A DNA stretch of 64,000 nucleotides from Acidianus sp. HS-5 (GTDB lineage Archaea; Thermoproteota; Thermoprotei_A; Sulfolobales; Sulfolobaceae): the NCBI RefSeq assembly GCF_021655615.1, contig NZ_AP025245.1:1612001-1676000 (forward strand). The letters run 5' to 3'. Positions 1 through 9,861 of the stretch are shown here, piece after piece (the stretch's first letter is position 1; each line of letters starts with the position of its first letter). The notes beneath the pieces are model-generated. The model was not told where the DNA came from. It searched no databases and saw only the letters and a list, made by a program, of their open reading frames with translations. The position numbers and the translations under genes are program-made.

Positions 1-499
1 TACCTCCTATACGGTCTAGGACTAAGTAAATCAGAAGCAAGAATAATAGCGTCAATGAACGGATTAGGGGAATTAGCATTTTTACTACCAATAGCCTTCA
101 TAAGCGATAAGGTAAGCAGGAAAATAAGTCTAGTATTAAGTGCCGTAATACTTACGCTGGCATCTATAGGATTATTCATAGAATATTTAGGATATATACC
201 AATGATCTTACTTACAACAGCGTGGGGAGCGGGATACAGAGGTCTAATAGTTAGTATAATATCTTTCTCACAGGATTTAGTCCCTGATGACGTTTTAGGC
301 TCAGTTACAGGCTTCATGTTCTTTACATTTAATTAGGAACAATAATCAGTGCACCAATAATGGGTTCATTCACACAGCCTTATGGTTTTGAAAAAGCAGG
401 ATTATTAGCAATTGCATTGCCCATTTTATAGCCTTATTACTGTCATTGATAGTTAGGAAAAAGAATATAAATAAAAATAAATATGAATTTCATTTTTAA
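1..499 (+). pseudogene. MFS transporter, C-terminal part, broken by frameshifts and cut by the window edge
   Basis: The reading frame is already open at base 1 and codes for membrane helices typical of the C-terminal half of a major facilitator, including the cytoplasmic-loop pattern ISDKVSRKIS just after a helix (about residues 35-44). The frame stops at 336. A one-base shift continues with LGTIISAPIMG and later helix residues, and a second shift near 455 gives a tail ALLLSLIVRKKN ending at the TAA at 497-499. At least two indels therefore separate it from an intact gene. The family is clear; the substrate is not. It could be functional only if the indels are sequencing errors. Confidence 0.7.
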
Positions 500-535
500 T
501 CCTCAAAACACCTTTTATTAAGGGAGTAAGTAAAA

Positions 536-2059
536 TTATTTGGCCGACCTAATACCCCAATAATAGAAGGCCAATGAAGCTATAGCTGTTATTGCGGAAG
601 CCTCATAGAAGTTAATTATTGATAGGGCACCATTATCGCCTATATAGGTCATTAGAGTTAAGAAGCCTATATAAGCCATATACCAAACGGAATTCCGTAC
701 ATCCTCTTTTACCTTATATATTATAGAGAACACCACTACTGCTATGAGCAATAATAGGACAGCGTAAGGTACAGAAGGCCAACCGCTCCAATATATTATT
801 AAAGATGCAAACATAAATGCTAAGACAGAAACTACATTAGAGGCTGGTATGATAGGCTTTATCTTGCCCTTAGAGATCAATGCCTGCATTGCCACCGGAT
901 TCGCGGAAAAGCCTATATAGCCTGCAACCACGGAATCGCTTATTAAACCGTAAATTGTAGGTAGAGGAGCTGCAATGTAAGTGACTAAAGCGCCAACTAT
1001 AACAAAAACTATTAGTGCCCACAGCGGAATCGAGTATTTATTCAATTGCTGTATTTTTTCTGGGACATATTTTGACCTACTGATAGCGAATAACACTCTC
1101 ATACCGCCACCTTGATAAATATATCCTGTAACAAAAGGCCCGATGATTCCTATTATCCCAGTTAATATTAATAGAGAAATTACTTCTCTTGTGCCGGCTA
1201 TGTCAATAAATGGATTCCCTGGGAGACTACTTAAAGATCCCCAGTCCCCCGGAGAGATTCCCAAACCTTTCCAGTCCAAAGCTGCAATGAACGCTACCGC
1301 AAATGCAATATAGATTGCAGTTTGTCCTAATACCGTATATAATATAGCCTTTCCTAGCACAGTGTGATCTTTAGTCTCTTCTGCATAGTCTGGAATAACT
1401 CTTATCCCTCCAAACGCGAACATAGCTAAGGGTATTGCAGAGAATATTCCGGCAAAGCCGAAGGGCGCAAATCCGCCATATGCAGAAAAATTAGTAAAAT
1501 GAAGGAAATAAATTAAAAAACCTAAAAGTACAGATATGTATAATATGAATTTTACCATCCCAAACCAAGTAGTCGATTTACCAAAGAATTTTACGGTATA
1601 ATAGTTAAATGGTATAAATGCAATCATAATTAGAACTCCAAGTGCAGCCCCTAACGTAGTAGGAATGCCTTGGCTGTTAATAAGGATGATATTATAATTG
1701 ACAGTGAAATAGTTTAATCCTTCGACAACTGCCAGAGCCTCAATAGGAGGTATGAAGAGATACCAGATAAGGTCAGAAAATGCGTTTATTATATTAGTAA
1801 CTCTGCCATGGGAATATAATGGATATCTAGAAGGCCCTCCCGCTTCTGGATAATACAATGCCATTTGAGAGTAAGTTAACCCTATAAATAGGTAAAAAAT
1901 ACCTCCCAAAAGCCATGATATTACAATAGCTGGACCTGCCACTGCAGCCATACCAGCAGAACTAAATAATACTCCAGTCCCTACGGCACCGGCTATACCA
2001 ATTATCACTAAATTTAGTAAGCTAAGTTCCTTTTTTAAGGAGCTTACTTTCTTCTCCAT
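536..2059 (-). CDS. APC-family amino acid permease
   Basis: A 507-residue polytopic membrane protein of the amino acid-polyamine-organocation superfamily, expected to import an amino acid or related amine by proton symport. The N-terminus carries the family signature of helix 1 (IGIAGAVGTGVLFSSAG, about residues 19-35) after a short charged tail; about 12 hydrophobic segments follow, and the loop with YPEAGGPSRYP matches the helix 2-3 region. Length is normal for the family. The gene stands alone, convergent with the broken MFS gene and upstream of transposase debris. It lacks the RESSGL N-terminus shared by the two permeases at 37.3 and 50.9 kb, so it belongs to another subgroup. Substrate unknown. 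Confidence 0.88.
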   Translation of the reverse strand: MEKKVSSLKKELSLLNLVIIGIAGAVGTGVLFSSAGMAAVAGPAIVISWLLGGIFYLFIGLTYSQMALYYPEAGGPSRYPLYSHGRVTNIINAFSDLIWYLFIPPIEALAVVEGLNYFTVNYNIILINSQGIPTTLGAALGVLIMIAFIPFNYYTVKFFGKSTTWFGMVKFILYISVLLGFLIYFLHFTNFSAYGGFAPFGFAGIFSAIPLAMFAFGGIRVIPDYAEETKDHTVLGKAILYTVLGQTAIYIAFAVAFIAALDWKGLGISPGDWGSLSSLPGNPFIDIAGTREVISLLILTGIIGIIGPFVTGYIYQGGGMRVLFAISRSKYVPEKIQQLNKYSIPLWALIVFVIVGALVTYIAAPLPTIYGLISDSVVAGYIGFSANPVAMQALISKGKIKPIIPASNVVSVLAFMFASLIIYWSGWPSVPYAVLLLLIAVVVFSIIYKVKEDVRNSVWYMAYIGFLTLMTYIGDNGALSIINFYEASAITAIASLAFYYWGIRSAK

Positions 2060-2284
2060 AGGAAATAGTAATATTTATTGCCTAAAAAATTTCTCATTAT
2101 TAAATAAGCCTTATTTTGATAATTTATATCATTAAAGAAATGTTGTTTCACCAAATTATTTCCCATAAAAGATGTGATATTATACCTTTCAAAATGAGGT
2201 TGCCAAAGGAAAAGATAGTAAAGAGCTCATGAAATATAACATGTTCTTATAATTCGTAATAAACATAACTTATAGAACTTGAAT

Positions 2285-2906
2285 ATGGGAAGAGATTCTG
2301 AATTTTTATCACGCTGTAAAAACGGCGTACATAGCGTCCACCACAAGCAAATTAGAGAAGCTTTACGAAGGAGTCAAGGGACAGAGGCTTCTTACCGGAG
2401 TTTTAAAGCCAAAAGGGAACGTAGTTCAAGATATTCCATGCGGAGTCCAGTACCATATAGTAGCGGAAGACCTTGTTCTTTACTCCCTCAAGTGCCCTAT
2501 CCTCGCTCTTCTAGTCTTCTTCGGTTACCTCAACTTATCACCCAACTCGTATGGATCTCCCTCGAAGTTCGTGACGAAGGTGAATTGCCTCGACTTTCCC
2601 TTAACTTAGACAACGACGTAATAGTAAAGCTAGTCAAGCTTAATGACCCTATTGACAACATACACCCTATCATTAACTTCCTCTCCGTCAGTGGAACTGC
2701 GAAAAGGACTTTGAAGCCATCTAAGCTTGACTTTCCCTTATCACCGTCTTTACCGGCATTTCCTTGACCACCTTTAGGAGGCCTGCGTCTGCGAGGAGGT
2801 AATCTATCTTGACGTGTTGGGACACTTCTTTTACGCTTCTGAGTAAGAAGTGTGATGGACTGTCGCTTTTTAAGTCTGTATCTCGACTAAGGAATGTTAA
2901 CAACAA
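2285..2906 (-). pseudogene. Decayed DDE transposase (insertion sequence remnant)
   Basis: Read on the minus strand, short stretches of a DDE transposase appear in successive frames: VKIDYLLADAGLLKVVKEMP (2760-2820 region), then KGKSRQFTFVTNFEGDPYEL, then RTRSSATIWY and the hydrophobic tail LDSAWNILNYVPFWL. This order (second catalytic Asp region, strand with T-N-x-E-G, helix after the catalytic Glu, hydrophobic C-terminus) fits ISH3/IS4-type transposases of Sulfolobales. Several frameshifts and stops separate the blocks, so it cannot be active. No terminal inverted repeats were identified. The overlapping plus-strand open frame (2279-2767) is its shadow. Confidence 0.6.
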
Positions 2907-3235
2907 TTTTATTAATTTGATATAAATTATACAAAGTGTAAATTAGTTTCAATTCATGATTAGATCTATAGGTAATAATAAAGTCTGTTACAATTTTAAT
3001 CTATATTATAATTTTTATTGTATAATCAAAGTGTTCAAAAGGAAGAGGGATTTAAGGTAATTTTGAATGAATTACAAATGAATAAAATTGTTATCCTCAC
3101 TCTATTGTTTAATCTAAAAATTCATATTTAAGCCAATAGTTGTGCATATTAATAATATAGATTTATTTTTAAGGAGGCGATTTTGGGTCTACCGTAAAAG
3201 GCGAGGCTTTCAGACTTTTGTAAAAAGGAAGATAA
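2907..3235. other. AT-rich intergenic stretch
   Basis: No open frame, repeat or recognisable RNA was seen here. It lies between the transposase remnant and the M20 peptidase stop codon and may contain one end of the former insertion sequence, but no inverted repeat could be matched. Confidence 0.5.
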
Positions 3236-4552
3236 TTACATATAATTATTAGATTCATAGTCCTCGTAAAAGTATAATGAGTGCTCTATTGCTTTGTAAA
3301 AGTTCTCGAGCTTAACGTTCTCATTAGGTGCATGAGCGTTGGATGAAGGTGTTCCTACTCCTATTGCACTAACTATTTCCCTTATTCCTAAGTCGTAAAA
3401 TAACCCCATTGGCTGAGTACCTGCAGCATTAGGTAAAATTATTGGATCCTTTGAGTAAGCCTTATTCGCTGATGAGACCATTGCCTTCACTACTGCAGTG
3501 TTTAGATCAGTCCTTACCGGCTTTTCCAAACCCATGGGAATAATTTCACCATTATGACTTTTAACTATTCTCTCCAATTCTTCGTATATCTTTTTAGGAT
3601 TCTGATCAGGAACAAGTCTGAAGTCCATTTTTACCATAGCATGAGAGGGGGCTATAGTCTTACTCCCCTGGCCTACGTAACCCGCAATTATCCCGTCTAT
3701 ATTGCATGAAGGAGAAAGGTATAAAGCGCTGACTAGCTCTTTGCTATCCTCGAAGTTTAAAGAATAAACTCCTAATGACTTTTTATACTCCTCAACATCA
3801 AGGTCTATCTTATCTAAAAGTTCCTCGACTTCCCTAGTTATTTTCACGTTGTCATAAAATCCCTTAATTTTAACCTTATTCCCGTCGTAGATCTCGTTAA
3901 GTATTTTTATTAACTCCCACACAGGATTCTTAATTACTGGTGCCACAGAGGAATGGACGTCTCTTTCTCCCGTCTTAACAGTTATTTGAACGTAAACTAA
4001 GCCTTTAACCCCGAGGACTATCATTGGCCTTTCCTTAGTATCTAGCCCTGCTCCCTCCATTATTACTGCAGAAGATTTGCTCAACTCCTCCTTCCTAGAC
4101 TCAATGAACTCTCCTAAGTTAATACTTCCTATCTCTTCTTCACCTTCAAACACAAAGTTAAAATTCAGTTTCCCCTTGTACTTGGAGAACGCTAATAGTC
4201 TAGCAATTAATGTACCTTTATTATCTGATGCCCCTCTTGCAAAAATATAGCCGTTGGAAATTGTTGCTGAAAATGGTGGATACTTCCATCCGTTTAAAGG
4301 ATCAACTGGTTGAACGTCATAATGATTATAAACTAAAAGAGTCTTATTTCCTCCGTTATCAGCTTTCCCGTAAACTACGGGATGGCCCTTAGTTTTCACT
4401 ATTTCAGCGTTTATTCCCAGTTCTTTCATAAATTCTTTAAGCCAACTTGCGGCTTCATTAATTCCTTCTCCTGTAGCAGAAACTGAGGGTATTTTTAGGA
4501 ATTCCTGATATTTTCTTAAGAAAAAGTCTAACTCATCTTTTGAGAACTCCAT
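3236..4552 (-). CDS. M20-family metallodipeptidase (ArgE/DapE/carnosinase type)
   Basis: A 438-residue zinc or cobalt peptidase/deacylase of family M20, most like cytosolic non-specific dipeptidases. Visible metal and catalytic motifs: YNHYDVQP with His77 and Asp79, RGASDNKG with bridging Asp110, FEGEEEIGS with the general-base and metal Glu pair around 139-140, and a late NAHAPNE supplying the last His near 411. The dimerisation (lid) domain lies between about 190 and 300. Length is typical. It is followed upstream, in the same direction and 103 bp away, by the ABC exporter; no shared function is evident. It differs from the CpsA-type M20 enzyme at 22.6 kb. The exact peptide substrate is not determinable. 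Confidence 0.88.
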   Translation of the reverse strand: MEFSKDELDFFLRKYQEFLKIPSVSATGEGINEAASWLKEFMKELGINAEIVKTKGHPVVYGKADNGGNKTLLVYNHYDVQPVDPLNGWKYPPFSATISNGYIFARGASDNKGTLIARLLAFSKYKGKLNFNFVFEGEEEIGSINLGEFIESRKEELSKSSAVIMEGAGLDTKERPMIVLGVKGLVYVQITVKTGERDVHSSVAPVIKNPVWELIKILNEIYDGNKVKIKGFYDNVKITREVEELLDKIDLDVEEYKKSLGVYSLNFEDSKELVSALYLSPSCNIDGIIAGYVGQGSKTIAPSHAMVKMDFRLVPDQNPKKIYEELERIVKSHNGEIIPMGLEKPVRTDLNTAVVKAMVSSANKAYSKDPIILPNAAGTQPMGLFYDLGIREIVSAIGVGTPSSNAHAPNENVKLENFYKAIEHSLYFYEDYESNNYM

Positions 4553-4655
4553 GCAATTTATCCTCTGGAAACATTAAATATTTTTGCATGCTTTTTCCAA
4601 AGATCTTATTGAGCAACGAAGGAAATAAACCGGTTACCTTCGGTCTAATCAAGAT

Positions 4656-7148
4656 CTACAATATCGAATCTATCATTTTCGCACTTCTCTTATCTATACT
4701 GTTAAATTCTATCTCAAATACATCATCTTCAGTATCTATTATGAAAACCTTACCGTCAACTCTGAATAAACTATTCCTTCCCCTAGTTTTAAACGTTGTA
4801 TCTCCCTTGTTTGTAATGACACTCCAAACGAATTCATCTCCTGTAGTGTCTATCTTTAATATCCTCTCAATTTTAGGTATAAAGTATCTAGCCTCAACTA
4901 CCTTTTCCAGGATTTCTTCTCCTTTCACCTTCCTAAAATCTTCTACTGTAAAATACCTTCCCTCGGATGTTTCTATGAGTAAGAAAGAAGGTCTAGTTAT
5001 TGGGAAAGGTTTCCAGAAGTTCTCAACCGCATATAGCGTTCCGCTTATCTTTACCTTGTTTTCGTCAACAACCTCTAGATCAACGGGCTTTAGCATTTCC
5101 AGATAGTAGTTAAATCCCCTCCCCTCTATTCCGGGCTTAATTTCCTCCATGTATGGTATCTGGGTTTGGAATATTTCGTAAAATTTTCCCTTTTTCCTTA
5201 TCAGCTCGTATAAAGTTCCCTCCTCAACTATTCTTCCGTCCTCCATTACTATTATCCTATCAGCGTAATAAAGCGTTGAAACTCTGTGAGCTATCATAAT
5301 GATTGTTGAGTCCTTAAACTGTGAAAGCAACGTATCCATTATCTTCCTTTCAGTATAACTGTCAACAGACGCAGTAGCCTCGTCAAGGATTAACATCTTT
5401 GGGTTCTTTAAGAAAAGTCTTGCAATCTCTATCATCTGCTTCTGTCCGCTGGATATCTTATTACCCCTCTCTCCTAAGTGAGTATCATAAGCAAACGGCA
5501 TTTCCATGATGAAGTCGTGGGCACCGCTCGCCATTGCTGAGGCAATTATTTCCTCAGGCTTCGCATTCAGTTTGCCGTACCTTATATTATACTCTACAGT
5601 ACCGTAGAAAATTGTTGGCTCAGCTCTTATTAATCCTACTTGTTCTCTGTAGCTCTTTAAGTCCAACTCCTTTAATGGTACGCCGTCAATCAGTATTTCA
5701 CCGCTCTGAGGATCATAAAGCCTCAGGAGGAGCTTCACTACGGTAGATTTCCCTGAGCCGGATTTACCTACTATTGCAACCTTCTCTCCCTTACTTACCT
5801 TAAGGTTTACTTCTTTAATTATTGGCTTAACTTGATCGTAACTGAAAGTAACGTCCTTTAGCTCTACTTCACCCCTAACCTCTATCTTCTTAGGCTCTGC
5901 AGGGTTCCTCACATCGCTTTCAGCGTTAAAGACTTCCATTAATCTATCCATTGAAGTTAATGACTGTTGACTAAAAGGAATCACGTTATTGATGAGGTTC
6001 TGTACAGGTTGATAAAACATTGTGGTGTAAGTTACGAATGCCACAAGGCTTCCTAGCTCTATCTTTCCAGCAAGTACTTCTTCTCCTCCTAAATACCATA
6101 TAATTATTGTTATTATTGATATTGAGGCACTAATTAATGGAAACCAAGTTAGGTTAGTCTTTATTACGTTCATTTGTGAACTTATAACCTCTGAGTTTAA
6201 TTTAGATAATCTGTTACTCTCAAAGTCTTCCTTCACGTAAGACTTTATGGAATCAATGTTTGGAATAGTATCAGTTAGTAAAGAAGAAATATCGGCAGTC
6301 CTCCTCCACAGCTTATGATAAGCTATTTTGCTTCTCCTCCTGTACATTATTGTTCCGAAGATGATAATGGGAAATGGAATTAAGGAGTATATTCCAAGAG
6401 AAGGAGTTATTAGGAATATTGCTACTCCTACACCTATTATAGTACCCACGTTTGTTATCATTGCAGGTATTCCCCAAGTAACGAACCATAAAGTATTACT
6501 AATATCGGTAGTAAGCCTTGATAATATCCTTCCGGTATTATACCTGTCTATGAAGCTTGAAGACATGTCCATTACGTGTTTATAGAGCTTTAACCTTAGT
6601 GAATTAACTATCCTTTGACCGTTGAGGTTCAGAAGAAAGTTCTGTATTGCTGAAATTATGACGTTTAATACGTTTACCGCTATTAGGGATACGACTAATA
6701 TGATAAAGAGGTAGACTTCTTTCTCCTCAAATACGTTGTTTATTAGAATTTTTAATAAATACGGAGGTATTAAGCTTAGTATTACCAGGATAGAAGAGAG
6801 AATCGTACCTAAGATAACTCTATATTTATAAGGAGATATTAAAGAGAGTAGAAAGTGCCTTACGTTCCTCTTCTTTTCCTTAGGGCTTTGTATTTCCACA
6901 TTCTTGTTCTTTAGTGCATAATACAAAGTTAGGAGTTCTTCTTTTTTCTTGTTGGTAAATTCTGCAATTAGTACTTTCTTTCCCTTATTCTTTATGTAAA
7001 TCCTATTTATTCCCAGTCCTTCCTCCAATACCACGTCCTCAATATCTGATAAATTATAAACATTACCGTTAACTTCAAGCTTTCCGTCATGTAGGATAAT
7101 CTTAATCTTAGAAAACCTTCCTTCATTAACGTCTGCCTCAAATTCCAT
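4656..7148 (-). CDS. ABC transporter, fused membrane and ATPase domains with DUF1854-like C-terminal extension
   Basis: A half-transporter of the ABCB/MsbA exporter type with extra ends. Numbering from a possible upstream ATG at 7202: about 110 residues of N-terminal beta-rich extension, six membrane helices (about 125-410), then the ATPase with Walker A GKSGSGKST (479-487), signature ISSGQKQ (583-589), Walker B MLILDE (603-608) and switch His639. The usual Q-loop glutamine position reads LIRAEP, so Gln appears replaced. The last 150 residues resemble the DUF1854 domain found behind such exporters. I prefer the start MEFEADV at 7148, because the shared TATA box at 7212-7224 predicts transcription starting near 7191, downstream of the ATG at 7202. 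Substrate unknown. Confidence 0.85.
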   Translation of the reverse strand: MEFEADVNEGRFSKIKIILHDGKLEVNGNVYNLSDIEDVVLEEGLGINRIYIKNKGKKVLIAEFTNKKKEELLTLYYALKNKNVEIQSPKEKKRNVRHFLLSLISPYKYRVILGTILSSILVILSLIPPYLLKILINNVFEEKEVYLFIILVVSLIAVNVLNVIISAIQNFLLNLNGQRIVNSLRLKLYKHVMDMSSSFIDRYNTGRILSRLTTDISNTLWFVTWGIPAMITNVGTIIGVGVAIFLITPSLGIYSLIPFPIIIFGTIMYRRRSKIAYHKLWRRTADISSLLTDTIPNIDSIKSYVKEDFESNRLSKLNSEVISSQMNVIKTNLTWFPLISASISIITIIIWYLGGEEVLAGKIELGSLVAFVTYTTMFYQPVQNLINNVIPFSQQSLTSMDRLMEVFNAESDVRNPAEPKKIEVRGEVELKDVTFSYDQVKPIIKEVNLKVSKGEKVAIVGKSGSGKSTVVKLLLRLYDPQSGEILIDGVPLKELDLKSYREQVGLIRAEPTIFYGTVEYNIRYGKLNAKPEEIIASAMASGAHDFIMEMPFAYDTHLGERGNKISSGQKQMIEIARLFLKNPKMLILDEATASVDSYTERKIMDTLLSQFKDSTIIMIAHRVSTLYYADRIIVMEDGRIVEEGTLYELIRKKGKFYEIFQTQIPYMEEIKPGIEGRGFNYYLEMLKPVDLEVVDENKVKISGTLYAVENFWKPFPITRPSFLLIETSEGRYFTVEDFRKVKGEEILEKVVEARYFIPKIERILKIDTTGDEFVWSVITNKGDTTFKTRGRNSLFRVDGKVFIIDTEDDVFEIEFNSIDKRSAKMIDSIL

Positions 7149-7211
7149 AGAAAATGAATACATTAGGTAAGTTAAAAAAATAATGTGATTCAGCAACAGC
7201 ATATTTTAAAG

Positions 7212-7224
7212 TTTAAATATTTAA
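7212..7224. promoter_or_regulatory. Shared TATA box of a divergent promoter
   Basis: The near-symmetric TTTAAATATTTAA lies 26 bp before the ATG of the plus-strand gene at 7243 (leaderless) and 69-81 bp before the minus-strand ABC gene start at 7148. One symmetric box probably serves both directions. Confidence 0.5.
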
Positions 7225-7242
7225 GCATAAATAAAAATATCT

Positions 7243-7569
7243 ATGAATGAGATAGAAGTTGCATACGATAACGTTTGGAATTTTCTTATAACCCACAAAG
7301 AGGTTTACATTTTAAGAGCCAGTCATATTCAACCAGGAAAATACATTTGTAAGTATAATAACGAGGAAAGGGAATGTATAGTGGACAATGTAATTGAGGC
7401 GAACCCAATGGTAATGAGACAGTACGTGGATAGAAGCGGTTTCTCATCATTACCGGAGTGGATGTCAAGTGCTGCAAGAGTTCACATGAGTCACGTTAGG
7501 GGAGGTCCTTTCAGGAAAATGATGTCGTTAATGGATACTAAATACTTACTTCACATAGTCTTAATCTAG
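7243..7569 (+). CDS. Small conserved-looking protein of unknown function
   Basis: A 108-residue soluble protein I do not recognise. It begins MNEIEVAYDNVWNFL, contains short beta-strand-like segments (EVYILRASHIQPGKYICKY, then NEERECIVDNVIEA) and a basic C-terminal half. The alternation of strands around VYILRAS resembles small PUA/ASCH-like RNA-binding folds, but this is only a resemblance. The start is well supported: ATG 26 bp downstream of a TATA box, with no leader. It is divergent from the ABC exporter and followed by about 900 bp of decayed DNA. Confidence 0.65.
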   Translation: MNEIEVAYDNVWNFLITHKEVYILRASHIQPGKYICKYNNEERECIVDNVIEANPMVMRQYVDRSGFSSLPEWMSSAARVHMSHVRGGPFRKMMSLMDTKYLLHIVLI

Positions 7570-8460
7570 ATTTATTACCTAAGTTTTATCGAAAGATATA
7601 GTATTGAGTGGATTTTAAAGAGAGAATGGAATACTCTACAGAGACCCAAAGAAAAAGTTAAGGGATTTTAGTTGTACCTTCACTTTTTCTAACATAACTT
7701 CTTAATAAATACTCTATAGGTATTAAGGAGTGGAAGGCGTAATAGTTGAGATAGCTTTAGAAAATTACATGCCATAGTCCCTAATGAAATATTATAAGGA
7801 GGTCCACATGCTTGTCTCATTTTCTCTAGCTAGAATAACTTCGTCATAAAACTCTTTCTTTAGAACTTCTATAAATCATGATTTCGTATTATTTCTTTTT
7901 ATTCCTAATATATAAGAAATAATTATATTAATGACGAAATTAAATAGTACGCTCTCTAGCGATATAATGCGAGGCGTTTCGATTGTTAAAATATTGACTT
8001 ATAGAGTCTGATGTTCTATATTGGAGATAGTGCTGTTATTATACTTGGTTACACCTTAAAGGTCAAGTTAATATAGTATAACAACACTACTGACATATGA
8101 TTCCTACTGACTAGGTGCGTTATGTACTGTCCCATGTTTACCTTGACCTTCATGATCTAACTAAGTATAATATTGCTTAATTATTTCAAGTCTCAAACGG
8201 ACTTTAAAACAACACATGTGGTTAATCCTATATATGCTGTCACAATTGACGGCATTTATAAAGTTAATAGCGCGGAACTCTTATTAAACTTAGCTACAAT
8301 CGCAGTATGAAACAAATAGAGGATTGCATATTCTTACTAATACAGACTGGATTACCATACCAAACGTTGACGATCCTTGCAATAAATTGCAAGAGATAAA
8401 GAGTAAATTCTGGGCAATTTAGCTGATGGTCAAGACTGCCCGCGTAAGACCATGCCTCAA
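7570..8460. other. Decayed coding DNA without an intact gene
   Basis: Only fragments of former genes are visible. On the plus strand, about 7576-7673 reads YLSFIERYSIEWILKREWN and onward to a stop, resembling the end of a transposase. Around 8011-8076 MFYIGDSAVIILGYTLKVKL is followed by a stop, resembling the start of a GATase-like (DUF1355-type) protein. Around 8190-8310 HVVNPIYAVTIDGIYKVNSA continues with stops. An imperfect inverted repeat (8030-8045 against 8075-8087) lies between. None of these is long enough to name with confidence. Confidence 0.4.
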
Positions 8461-8471
8461 TCTTTTATAAG
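8461..8471 (+). promoter_or_regulatory. TATA box of the amidohydrolase gene
   Basis: TCTTTTATAAG is centred 26 bp upstream of the ATG at 8492, the spacing expected for a leaderless archaeal transcript. Confidence 0.5.
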
Positions 8472-8491
8472 CTAAGAAGAGATTAAAGTAC

Positions 8492-9697
8492 ATGCTGGCG
8501 ATAAAAGGTAAAATGTTTGACGGTGAAAAAGTCACTGAAGGAGTAGTATTAATCGAAGGAGGAAAGATAGTCAAGATGGGAAAGGACATAGACACGTCAG
8601 ACGTTAAGACTATTGAAGGGGAATTCATAACGCCGGGGTTGATTGACGCTCACGTCCACTTCTTCGGAGTAAGTAGTGACAACGTTCTAGAGTGGAACAT
8701 TACTCCAGAAGGTCTATCGACTGCAAGGAGCGTTAGTGACATGATAAGGCTTTTATTTGCGGGCTTCACTACTGTAAGAGACCTGGGAAGCAAGTCCGCG
8801 GTCTATTTAAGTAAAGCAGAGAAGGAAGGCACAATAATCGGCCCTAGAGTTATAGCCTCAGGTTATTCAATAGCTGAAACAGGGGGAAATGACGACCCAA
8901 AGGATTTGCCTATAGATATGGCTCAACGCCTTTCTTATTCCTTTTACTGCGATTCTCCTTGGGAATGCAGGAAAGCGGTAAGATTAGCAATAAGGCAAGG
9001 TGCAGGAGTAATAAAAGTTTATGCCTCGGGAGCATTTTCTCAAGGAGGTAAAGTAAAGGTAGCATTAACAGTTGACGACTTAAAGGCAATAGTTGATGAA
9101 GCCCACAAGGCAGGGCTGAAAGTTGCTTCTCACGCATATGGTGAAGAAGCAATTGCTAATAGTATTGAGGCTGGGATAGATACTATAGAGCACGGTCTGG
9201 GTTTAACTGAAAGCCTAGCAAAGGAGATCAAGAGGAAGGGAATTTGTTATATTCCAACTTTAGCTGCTTACGAAGCTAATCCTAAGATATCAAAGCTTGA
9301 CGAGGAGATAAGGGAGAAGAGGGAAGAGCTAATAAGGAGACATTTTACTGACGATATGAAGATAGCTGTAGATAATGAACTGAAGATTGCTACAGGCACA
9401 GATTACGTAGGGTCTTCAGAGAGGCCTCACGGGATGAATTATAAGGAGATAGTTCTACTGAGTAAGTATAAGCCCTTTGAAAAGGCTTTAGCTTCTTCAA
9501 CTTCAGTTGCAGGAGAATGCCTAGGGATAAATGCTGGAGTCCTTAAGGAAGGTTACGTTGCAGACGTTGCAATCTTCGGTAAGGTTAATTCTGTGGAAGA
9601 CCTTAATCCGTTTAACGTTAAATATGTAATTAGGAAGGGGAGGCTTTATAATGCGGAGTTACTCAGAGAGGTTTTCTGGGATACTATAAAGAGGTAA
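8492..9697 (+). CDS. Metal-dependent amidohydrolase (prolidase/imidazolonepropionase-like subgroup)
   Basis: A 401-residue TIM-barrel amidohydrolase. Metal-site motifs occur in order: DAHVHF (about residues 52-57), a candidate carboxylated lysine in GVIKVYASGAF, SHAYGE with the next His, IEHGLGL, and the catalytic Asp in ATGTDY. A small beta-sandwich made of the N-terminal 45 and C-terminal 50 residues (ending in VIRKGRLYN) completes the fold. This subgroup includes Xaa-Pro dipeptidases and lactonases, so a cyclic amide or dipeptide substrate is likely. It is a single gene with its own leaderless promoter and no operon partners, outside the nitrogen island proper. Confidence 0.85.
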   Translation: MLAIKGKMFDGEKVTEGVVLIEGGKIVKMGKDIDTSDVKTIEGEFITPGLIDAHVHFFGVSSDNVLEWNITPEGLSTARSVSDMIRLLFAGFTTVRDLGSKSAVYLSKAEKEGTIIGPRVIASGYSIAETGGNDDPKDLPIDMAQRLSYSFYCDSPWECRKAVRLAIRQGAGVIKVYASGAFSQGGKVKVALTVDDLKAIVDEAHKAGLKVASHAYGEEAIANSIEAGIDTIEHGLGLTESLAKEIKRKGICYIPTLAAYEANPKISKLDEEIREKREELIRRHFTDDMKIAVDNELKIATGTDYVGSSERPHGMNYKEIVLLSKYKPFEKALASSTSVAGECLGINAGVLKEGYVADVAIFGKVNSVEDLNPFNVKYVIRKGRLYNAELLREVFWDTIKR

Positions 9698-9861
9698 AAA
9701 GACTACATAATTTTTGTTCATAAATTAAGAAGATTTTTCTACTAATATGCGAAAAAAATTAAATAATATTAAAGATAAATCATTTAATATTAAAAGTTTT
9801 TCATAATTCTCTTTAAAGAACGAAAGCGAGAGAGATGGCAAAGGTAGTAAATAATTTAATC

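Noticed and set aside
2279..2767. Plus-strand open frame of 162 codons
   Set aside because: Low-complexity Ser/Arg/Pro-rich translation without any family pattern; the minus strand of the same DNA shows ordered transposase blocks, so this is an antisense shadow.
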